64,000 nt of DNA from Aaosphaeria pasadenensis (Eukaryota; Ascomycota; Dothideomycetes; Pleosporales). Within the stretch, counting starts at the first letter, position 1, and each line of letters starts with the position of its first letter. The DNA lies in NCBI GenBank assembly GCA_022813625.1, contig JAKLMB010000014.1, forward strand, positions 638,845 through 702,844, given 5' to 3'. The notes under the pieces were generated by a model. It was not told where the DNA came from. It saw only the letters and a program-made list of their open reading frames with translations, and did no database searches. A program made the position numbers and the translations under genes. This document shows, in pieces, positions 56,357 through 64,000 of this stretch.

Positions 56357-56542
56357 AAATAGATAAAAAAAAATTTCATTCTACGGACTACCACATCTTA
56401 GAGTAAGACTATCGGCTTGATAACTCGGAAAGATTTGACAACAGTTCATTGAAAGAGAGTATTGGCGCAAATAAATATCATATACATTCCTGCAGCTTTG
56501 GCAAGGAAATGTAGAATGAGAACCTTTACCCAACACTAAACC

Positions 56543-57669
56543 TCACTCGCCCACACTGTTTATAGCCTCTTGCAATAGTCCTACAAGATGAAGATGGCCT
56601 TCATGCTCTGCGAACTCTACAACATCCATCCACCGGAACCGAGTGGACATATTCTTTGTTTTTATTGTTGGATCAGCTCCACGCTCAAGCAGGAACTCTA
56701 CCAATTCTCGATCTCCCTCCCGGATGGCAACATGTAATGCTGTCTTATTCTTTCCGAAATGGTCGCAGCAATGCCCCTTCTCTTCCTTTTCGTTTTCGTC
56801 CTGTATTAGGTACTGGGCGTTGATGTCTGCACCAACACTGAGTAAATACTCGATGATCGGTATCCTATCGGTTTCCCTCCTGGCAGCGTGGGCAGCGACA
56901 CCGGCTGCCTTTGAACCAGGTGAAATATTGCCTCCAGCCTGTAGAAGCCGCTTGATAGTGTCAAGAGAAGCATATACAGCCGCATGTTGCATGACTGTGT
57001 AGCCTCCAAAGCAAGTGCCATTTGGGTCGGCGCCGTGTGACAGACACCATTCAACCAGCGCTACATTTGTGATGACGGAGCTAACACATATTAGCCTCTA
57101 CATTTTCTTCTTATGTTAAGCCAGGGCCCTCGTATTTACCCTAGTATTGGCTTTCGATCGAAGCGAAAGCATTGATTGATGTCCCATCCGCGATCCAGTG
57201 CAAATTCCAGTGTTGCAGGATCACCGGTCTCGAGGGCAATTTGTGCTGCACACTGTGCAAGGTCTGGGTGGAATTCGAAGCCGTTGTCCAACAAGACTGC
57301 TACAAGATCAAAACGCTCCAGGCGAGCGACATGAACTGTAGCTCCAAGATGGTCTAGCCACTTCAGCACCATCGGCTGAATCTGAGTGGAGTCAGATTGG
57401 GCTTGGGGAGGATCGATCTCCGTTTGAGAAGAAGCAGGCATTTTCCATGGTCGAAGAAACTCGTGTAACTCTTCCACAGACGGGCCACTCTTAAGGAATT
57501 CTCTGAATTCTGATAAGAGATCTTTGAGTGCTGCCCCAATTTCCGTTGTTGTTTGGGTGGTGATACGGACGATGTTGTGTCTGCGGCCTCGCATTTCTAC
57601 TTTTGGCACGTCCCAGTCTGGTGATGATGGTGAGCTTGGAATTGCGCTGAGATCGAGAGTGTTTTCCAT
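56543..57669 (-). CDS. Ankyrin-repeat protein (355 aa)
   Basis: Two exons, 57669-57140 and 57080-56543, with a 59-bp phase-2 intron. The N-terminal 100 residues are Ser/Pro-rich and acidic with no domain. Ankyrin-like repeats start near residue 105 ('LGATVHVARLERFDLVAVLL'). They continue through 'QIALETGDPATLEFALDRGW', 'VEWCLSHGADPNGTCFGGYT', 'QHAAVYASLDTIKRLLQAGG' and 'IPIIEYLLSVGADINAQYL', to 'TALHVAIREGDRELVEFLLE' followed by 'RGADPTIK'. At least five to six repeats are visible, enough for a stable solenoid. It probably mediates protein-protein contacts; partner and location are unknown. No signal peptide or TM is seen. Confidence 0.85.
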
Positions 57670-58108
57670 GGTTGTATATGAAAAAATGGAAGATCGATGA
57701 AAAACCAGTGAATACGACTTGTAATGGTATTTGCTGCTTCAAATGGAGGGGCTGCGCACAAGGAGGATATATAAACCCCAAAGCGTGCGACCGGATACAT
57801 CACTACTGGTACAACGTGATTGGTCCTGATGGGCGTACCAACATCTGACCTGTAAATGCATCACGTAAGCAATGGTCCCTCGCTCGGCATGCATAAACTG
57901 ACACGACATCACTGCTCCTTCGTCCTTCAGTGCAGCCAGGCAGCCCTTGTGGTCATATTTGCACGCAATGTAGGTGTAGTAACGTGACCTAGAGTGATGA
58001 GTCATCCACCTCAACATTAGTCATCCAACAGTTCAGCCCTCGTATGCTGCAGGTATATGGCACAGAGACAGGCAATGGTCTGATGATGAATCTTATTTGC
58101 GCGCTGGA
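57670..58108. other. Intergenic region, no gene seen
   Basis: This is the upstream region of the ankyrin gene and the downstream region of the HsbA-like gene. On the minus strand a 'tatataaac'-like element occurs near 57770, a possible TATA box for the ankyrin gene. No other feature is supported. Confidence 0.45.
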
Positions 58109-58714
58109 CTAGTTTCCTTTGTATACATTGATTGCATCATCGAATGATTGATCAATAATTCCTTTGCCTAGCCCCAGAAGACCAACATTAGGTTCCGTCA
58201 CCTTCTTTGTCACTGCGTCAATCAATTGGTCGGTATGCTTCTTGAGGATCTTCAAATCCAGGAGGACGATAGGCGATTCCAAGGTCTTCTTGAAAAGTGG
58301 ATACTGAAATAGCGCATTAGTAACCAATACTCCAGATAAGATAATGTAACCTACCTTGGCTTTGAGTACGTCCAAGGATGTCTGGATTGGTCCTATGAGA
58401 CCCGCAAGAGCGCCAACAACTTCCTGGCTTTCGGCATCGGTGAAGTTCGAACTCCGGTTGACGATCAAGGTTGTTTTAACAGTAGTAGCATCCAGCTTAG
58501 TTTCAGCACCTATGACGGCGAGAGACTGTGGTAGGACTCCAAGAAGTGTGCCATCGAAGTTGTTCACTGCCGTCGTAAGTCCACCAAGAGCTTCATTGAG
58601 TGCGCTAATCTGGGTGAGAACTCGAGGGGCAAGGTCTTCAGCTCGAGAGACAAGCGTTGCCGGAAGCGCAAGGGCAACTGGGGCAAGAATTGAGATGATG
58701 GTTGAAGGACGCAT
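58109..58714 (-). CDS. HsbA-like secreted hydrophobic surface-binding protein (about 184 aa)
   Basis: The start at 58714 opens a signal peptide ('MRPSTIISILAPVALALPAT') ending near 'LVSRAED'. The mature protein is mostly helical with family-like phrases: 'ALNEALGGLTTAVNNFDGTL', 'KTTLIVNRSSNFTDAESQEV' and 'LAGLIGPIQTSLDVLKAK'. The last third is 'LDLKILKKHTDQLIDAVTKK'. This is the pattern of fungal HsbA proteins, which bind hydrophobic surfaces and can recruit hydrolases. Bases 58304-58354 (51 bp, GTAGGT...CAG) stay open in frame but are best read as an intron, because removal gives continuous helix and normal family length; retention would insert 17 hydrophobic residues. It belongs to the secreted repertoire of this segment. 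Confidence 0.82.
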   Translation of the reverse strand: MRPSTIISILAPVALALPATLVSRAEDLAPRVLTQISALNEALGGLTTAVNNFDGTLLGVLPQSLAVIGAETKLDATTVKTTLIVNRSSNFTDAESQEVVGALAGLIGPIQTSLDVLKAKVGYIILSGVLVTNALFQYPLFKKTLESPIVLLDLKILKKHTDQLIDAVTKKVTEPNVGLLGLGKGIIDQSFDDAINVYKGN

Positions 58715-59432
58715 TTTGGACTACTGGCGATGTATGGCAATTGGAGATTTAGGCCGTTGCGATGTCTCCAGATTGGACTCCAGACAAGACAACCTTAAGT
58801 ATTTAAGCTTCTACCAAATGCCTCAAGTGGGGAATATTCTTACCTCGTAAAGTTGAAGCCTGTTCCTGGGACATGTATGTACCGCTGCCAATCAATACTG
58901 TTTTCATCTCGGACCTGCCCAAGCTGTGATCGCGCAAAATGGCGGCATCATTGCAAGGATGTAATACAAGTAAACTTCGGGGCATTGCACTTAGAGGGAC
59001 AAATACGTCGGCATTATTATTAACTTAGGCTCAGGAACAACACAATTAATTACCCATTCTGGTACAAAATGCTGGGGTTGCGGGGCCCCGCCTTTCACAA
59101 GCCTGGTACAAGCATACTTCGCCAGCCTCGGCAGAATCGCACATGTTTAACGACCATGACTGTCGATCTTACCAAGAAAGTTATACAACTTCACATGTGC
59201 ACAGTAAGTAGTTATTCCTCGGAGTACACCCTGTCTGACGTATATGCAAATCAATAGAAGCTTTGCGATTCACCGAGACCGTATGCGTGGCTTCGAAAGT
59301 TCCTCAACCCGAACTATCGTTAGGTACAAGTAGTCATTGTTGGGTACTTGCTTGGGAAATGAAAGAGTTACAGGGCCGATCCCAGGTTGAAGATAGTAGC
59401 AATTGGCCAATTCCAACCCAACAATACAAGGG

Positions 59433-59614
59433 CTCTCAGCCTAAGGGGGGAGTCGGAAATAGTCCTAGGAAGGCTCGTAAGGCTATTTAATTGACCCCAG
59501 AGATACTTTAGAGGGCAGAATAACATTATATTAAAAACACTTCTTAAGGCTTCGCAAGATTACTATTAAATTTAAATACTAAATGCTATAATATTATTTA
59601 CTGGATACAACGGT
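59433..59614 (+). mobile_element. Dispersed repeat copy C (right half only)
   Basis: The 182-bp segment starts 'ctctcagcctaaggggggag' and ends 'actggatacaacggt'. It matches the right half of copy B (27734-27913) in the same orientation and lacks the left half. It lies just past the 3' end of the HET gene, within the intergenic space 58715-59654. Shared blocks include 'cggaaatagtcct', 'agggcaga' and 'ggcttcgcaa'. Identity is high but interrupted by transitions and small indels, as in an old non-autonomous element. Confidence 0.8.
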
Positions 59615-59654
59615 AGAACATCACTAGACAGATAGCAGACAGATTCAACGGTCC

Positions 59655-61754
59655 TTATATGACGGTTACTTGCATTGTCTTCGCACTGCTATTAAACAAG
59701 TCGTCTAGGTCTTCAACAGGCTGGAAGAAGGTCGCACCCCATTCGTCTAGATCTTCATCGACTCTCATCAACCCTAGTCGCTCGTACACACCCTCAACAT
59801 CTGTCGCCTTCAAGATTAACCAACTTTGCTGCGCACCCTGGTCTGTTGTCTCCATCTTCATGGCAATTACTTCACGGCCTAGCTCCGCTTCTATATGGAA
59901 ATCCCAGTGCGGATAAGCCCACCAATGATCTTCATCTTCGTCCAGCTGATCGCTCACGTTGCTAACATCATCATCAAACAAGTATATCCGTGGCACTTGA
60001 GAAGCCTGCGCTTCTACGGGACCATTGTTAAGCAGAGCCGAAGCCGCCCACCAAGGATCTTGAGTCTTGCCATGTGCAATCCTACCGCGAAGACATCTAC
60101 CCCTCAAAACCACTTCTCCATACACTAATTGACCGGTAGGCTCTACGCCCTGGGGAACTATCCGTGCACTCACAGCTGTAGCGAAAGTATGGACTGGCAA
60201 TCCTTCACCCCATTCCATCGCAAGTATAGCAGACGCCCACGACCAAGTCGGCGCTCGCCAATGCTTCCTCCTTTCAGTATCAATCAACAACCGAGAATCC
60301 GCCTGCTCTAGCGACCAACAAAGGCTGTGTATGAGAGTACTCTCCCAGTGGCCAGCCAGGTAGGTTCCCATGCTCGCCGGTACCAATTTCGCCAGACCCT
60401 GCAGGGCAGGAAAGATGTCGCTCGGGAACGTCAATGATCTCGAGCTATACTCCTTTACGATTCTCTGCCAATGTAGCTCGATCTCCATGGCAGATGAACA
60501 GTTCTGCAATTCCTTCACCCGCGGCATCGTTCCGAAGTCTATCTTTGGCCCATGATCGCGCGACCCGCATTCGCACGTCGATCCTTGGTGACACTCCCAC
60601 CACAGCTCTTCTTCCATAAAATGGATGATTCTTTTCGACAGAATTCGCTCTTGAAATGCCCAACCGCGATCTTGAAGGGGCTTGTCCCACACGATGTCTT
60701 CCAGAGGCTCGCGACAATAGATCTCATACGGCTCGTTCTGTTCGTTGTGAAGTGTGTACGTTTTCGAAATGAAACCCTCCTGTGATCGCGCGAAGAGGCC
60801 CTGGGAGGGATCGTAGGACATGGTGGCTGCGAGAGTAACGCATGCGTTTTCGTAAATGTCTGGCATTTTGCTTGCTTCGTGGCGCCAGTCACTCGCTGAG
60901 TCCTGGAGGATACAAAGACTGTCGATCCACAGGTAGCGCAGGCCAATCGAATGCGTGAAAGCGATCGCATGCCGAAATGTAAGAGGTAGTTGGTCCCATG
61001 ATATCTCTGTCAAATGTTGTTCATAGTTCTCGGTGGTGGTTCTAAGAATGTGTAACTTTCCCCAGCAGTGACTGAGACAAGCATAAGCCTCGACAGGCTC
61101 GTTCGGCACACATAATCGAGCCTTGTCAGGACCCTCTATCCGAAGAAGCCTTGTTGGAGTATATGTATTCAATGGAGTCCGGCAGGAGTGGTGCTCCTCC
61201 ATACATTGGTGCAACCATGAGCGTGCCCGAGCTGCAGCCTTGCGAGACCCCGTGTCACCGGATACACTGGGCGCAGGCTGAATCTCGTCCCACGGGCAGT
61301 AGCTGTTCGGGATATATAAGTTGCATTCTCCAACCGACTGACGATGCGCGAATGCGTACACTCACCTGCGTTCTGATGTAACCGAAAATAAACCAGATCC
61401 AAGCCCCGCTCTCTTTACTTCCAACTCCGCAATCACGTTCTCCGGACTTTCGTCCTGCCCACGAAAACATAAATATCGATAGGGTTTGTTCGTCCTAGGA
61501 TGTGGACTACTCGCAATTGAACTGAAGCGAAGCCAAAGCTCGTTCTTCTGTCCGACCAGCTGTGGCATGTATGGTTCGACGATTTTGCTGATGACACTAC
61601 AACTGGGGCAGCCTTGTTCAATTGCGCGATTGATTTGTGCAACGTCAACGCAATGGTCCTGGTCCATTTCGAAGTAATGCTCTCGGAAAGGGCCAAGGTC
61701 CCAGTAGTCCTGCCATAGATTCAGGCATACCGAGCAGCGGGAGAATTCCGTCAT
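59655..61754 (-). CDS. HET-domain protein (heterokaryon incompatibility family, about 672 aa)
   Basis: Exon 1 (61754-61419) encodes a Cys-bearing N-terminus ('CSVCLNLWQDYW', 'QGCPSCSVI'). An 81-bp phase-0 intron (donor GTAAAG) joins it to exon 2 (61337-59655). The HET domain lies at residues about 195-345. Its blocks are 'AYACLSHCWGK', 'LPLTFRHAIAFTHSIGLRYL', 'WIDSLCILQDSASDWRHEA', 'MPDIYENACVTLAATMSYDP' and 'LQDRGWAFQERILSKRIIHF'. 'VSGDTGSRKAAARARSWLHQ' and 'CMEEHHSC' just before it are the usual HET N-terminal extension. HET proteins trigger cell death or growth arrest in non-self recognition. The long C-terminal region is typical of standalone HET genes. No partner NLR is adjacent. Confidence 0.9.
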
Positions 61755-62464
61755 CTCTCAGCCGTACGACATGTATGCGAATTGATTGAACGCCCTTTCG
61801 TTCTCACAATGAGCATGAAAGTTCCAATGGCATTGTGGATAGACGAGTTTGTTTTTCGATGGACATCCGTGGACAACATACTTTTGCTGGCTTGAGGAAG
61901 TAGAGATTGAGGGTGGAGATACGCAACCCCCTCAGCACAGCCACCCTTCAGCTCATCCTTTAAGACATCATCGCGAGGCTGGGTTCGCTATGACCCCTCA
62001 TCTTTTCGCTAACCCTTGTAGGACACTCTCTCGAGTCTTTAAGAGAAATCAGGTGTTTGGTAAGAAGTAGTTGTCCTATCATTTTTAAATCCCATGAATG
62101 CGTCGTTATACTTTTGGAAAAACTGTAAGCTCGTACATTTAGTAAGGCGATTGAAACAATTATAAAGATCTTTGTCCCACCACAAGCAAAGCTATTTTGC
62201 AGTATAATACCATTTCTTCTTCAACACGACGATCAGTTCTGGTACTTGTGTCTAAATTAATTGTCATCGCCAAAAGGAAAGCAAAAAGGTGATATGTAAG
62301 AAAGCAGTTTCAGCAGTATTTTGAAAATTCACCAATGGCATGCCTCTTGGCAATTTGGGGGCATTCGTGTGCGCAAAAGATGAAATAAGGCGTTTCTTCT
62401 CAGACGCTCCGTCGGACAACTTCATAAACCCGTGCCATACCAGATTTCTTGACGATCGTCACCC
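61755..62464. promoter_or_regulatory. Divergent intergenic region between HET and SRR1-like genes
   Basis: The 710-bp stretch separates the minus-strand HET gene from the plus-strand SRR1-like gene, so both promoters should lie here. It is AT-rich in its right half. No distinct element was identified. Confidence 0.45.
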
Positions 62465-63568
62465 ATGATGTCTTCAGAAATAACATACCTGCCTCAGGAC
62501 GATGGCGCGCAGTGGCGAAAAAGCAGCCAACTTGCGGCCAACCTGTATAATGATGGGGGTAAACTGTGGACCAAAGACGATCTCCGAGATATCGAACAGC
62601 AACTTGCGCACTCCGATAAGCATGAATTTTTCACGGCTCGCTTGATCGATGGCACGGAAGGTCGAGTAAAGAACGAAATGTTTGGCGAAAAGCAACCAAT
62701 ATGGTGAGAAACCCTCTGACAATGCAATCCCAATATTCACAATCTTCTAGGCAGCCACGTGTTAAATATCAGGAATATTGGCGACTTGTAGATGTGCGAC
62801 CTAAAGGTCCGCCAGAGATATATCGCTACTCATATTTGATACATTGGGAAAACATGAGCGTCCCCAAGTTTTTGGGCGTTTCAGACGATACGGATATTTT
62901 GTTTGACGAGGCCAAGGTCGCCTGGGATAAGAGTAACAGCTGCAGTCTTTTCAAGTCTCTTCTTGAAAATACCTTCGTCATTGAGAAAGCGACAAAGATC
63001 GTTTGCTTTGGATTGGGAGATATGTGCCGCAATCCCCCAGAGTGGTACAAACCAGATACCAATCCTTCCCGCCGCAGTAAGGTTCAGCACTCGATTGCCT
63101 TGACCGTGGCGGAAATGTGTCGCGCCAGCACCGGCAATGAAGTCCAATTACTATCCCAGGATCCAGACTACACGGAATCATCCATCAACGTCTTGCAGAA
63201 GCACGACGTTTCGATTGTTGGTCATTATGGAGCGGGAGGCTTTGCGGAAGTCGATGACAGCTCCATAGTGTTCTCAGCCTTTGTCCAATCTCCCCTCAAG
63301 CAGATCATCGCTGACATTGCGCGCCCACGCATCATCATCACCACCCGCTTTGGGACCTTTGGCAGTTTCGAGTAAGCATATTCCTCTCTATAATTTACTC
63401 TCGTTCCTTCTAAACCAACATAGCAAACCATGGGCAGACGCAGATTCCCCGCGAACAAGAGCGATGTGGGAAGAATATGAAGAATTTGATTTTCCAATAT
63501 CACATGAGGATGAAGAACTGGTGGGCAACTTACATGGGCTGTACATCTATGTCAGGAAAAATGGTTGA
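62465..63568 (+). CDS. SRR1-like domain protein (334 aa)
   Basis: Three exons, 62465-62703, 62751-63371 and 63424-63568, join in frame. The N-terminal 100 residues are unassigned. The core matches the SRR1-like domain (named for Arabidopsis SRR1): 'KIVCFGLGDMCRN' with the conserved G-L-G turn, 'QHSIALTVAEMC', 'VQLLSQDPDYTESSINVLQK' and 'VSIVGHYGAGGFAEVDDSSI', then 'SAFVQSPLKQIIADIARPRI'. The ending 'NLHGLYIYVRKNG' closes the domain. Biochemical activity of the family is not established; roles in gene regulation and haem or clock processes were reported for relatives. Fungal copies are numerous and often near HET or secreted-protein genes. Confidence 0.85.
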
Positions 63569-63808
63569 TCCATAGAGCGACATCTTGAACCATGAATAAG
63601 GTGATTGAGGCGCAGATAGAGAGAGAAGACGACGGACCTTTCTTTTAAAGAGGGACTCAACGGGTCGTTGCACGTTGCGACTTCGTACTACTTTTACCAT
63701 GCATGATTACCTTGCTCAATTAACGTTCTCCCGTTCCGATACTTATGTTCTTGAACGTATGTTCAAGCTAAATTGTATCCAACCCTTCCTTTTCCAGCCT
63801 CATATGGA

Positions 63809-64000
63809 ATGGCTCATAAAATTTTCCCAGTCGAGTACAGCGATATTCCATGGCTTGTGCGACACTGCGATTACCCCGCGATGCGCGAAAATCCCCTCAC
63901 CATTGCGATGTTTCCAAACTCTAATCCCGATACTGAAGAAGAGGAGATTATGTGGCATACTGGAGGCCTTCAGGATAGTTTTCACAGGGCATCGGAATCA
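63809..64000 (+). CDS. Probable GNAT-type N-acetyltransferase, 5' end only (cut by window edge)
   Basis: The ATG at 63809 opens a frame of 64 codons with no stop before the window ends. It begins 'MAHKIFPVEYSDIPWLVRHC' and continues '...NPLTIAMFPNSNPDTEEEE'. The combination F-P-V-x-x-x-D-hydrophobic at the start and a 'h-x-x-MFP' phrase about 35 residues on is common at the N-terminus of fungal GNAT-fold acetyltransferases. The acetyl-CoA loop lies outside the window, so the call is provisional. An opposite-strand frame over the same bases lacks such a pattern. Confidence 0.5.
   Translation, partial: MAHKIFPVEYSDIPWLVRHCDYPAMRENPLTIAMFPNSNPDTEEEEIMWHTGGLQDSFHRASES

Noticed and set aside
58304..58354. 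In-frame 17-residue insertion in the HsbA-like protein
   Set aside because: It has intron ends GTAGGT and CAG, and removing it gives normal family length, so it is treated as an intron.

Overview
The window comes from a filamentous ascomycete (Pezizomycotina) nuclear genome. Genes carry short GT-AG introns of about 45-190 bp. The families present are typical of that group: fungal P450s, two Rhodopsin/SAT4-like membrane proteins, a highly reducing polyketide synthase (HR-PKS), a HET-domain protein, an F-box protein, an HsbA-like secreted protein and MACPF-like proteins. Class and species cannot be settled from the sequence alone. No tRNA, rRNA or CRISPR was found.

Layout. (1) 0-16 kb holds an oxidative, membrane-rich block: the 3' part of a P450 with a damaged E-R-R triad (<1-1465), a small membrane protein (1878-2155, -), a complete CYP7/8-like P450 (3589-5378), a 14-TM-type MFS exporter (5797-7557), an ERG26/3beta-HSD-like dehydrogenase (7998-9174, -), a Rhodopsin/SAT4-like protein (10386-12052, -) and a third P450 (13459-15269). 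This looks like the edge of a small-molecule cluster, possibly sterol- or triterpenoid-tailoring; the core enzyme would lie to the left of the window. (2) 16-29 kb holds an F-box protein, an ankyrin fragment and a head-to-head pair of MACPF-superfamily genes (19257-23923, - and 24888-27318, +). This pair is bracketed by two direct copies of a dispersed repeat. A PLP serine/threonine dehydratase follows. (3) 29-36 kb is mostly housekeeping-like: a GH47 alpha-mannosidase, a tiny single-TM protein, and two divergent genes that look like diverged paralogs. (4) 36-46 kb is a compact polyketide locus: an HR-PKS (KS-AT-DH-MT-degenerate ER-KR-ACP, no release domain) divergent from an FSH1/LovG-type hydrolase that probably releases the chain. 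(5) 46-55 kb is gene-poor, with one Rhodopsin/SAT4-like gene, perfect hairpins, a 281-nt G-free tract and several microsatellites. (6) 55-64 kb holds a small secreted protein with a CNF1/CheD-like Cys-His pair, an ankyrin protein, an HsbA-like protein, a HET protein, an SRR1-domain protein and the start of a probable GNAT gene cut by the window edge.

Most notable: the divergent MACPF pair between repeat copies; the secreted deamidase-like protein with an open reading extension after its stop; the HR-PKS/hydrolase pair with a degenerate ER; the split dispersed repeat (copies A and C equal the two halves of copy B); and a 103-bp duplication that shifts frame at the N-terminus of the F-box gene. 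Exon boundaries were read by eye from splice signals and frame; functions are inferred from motifs only.
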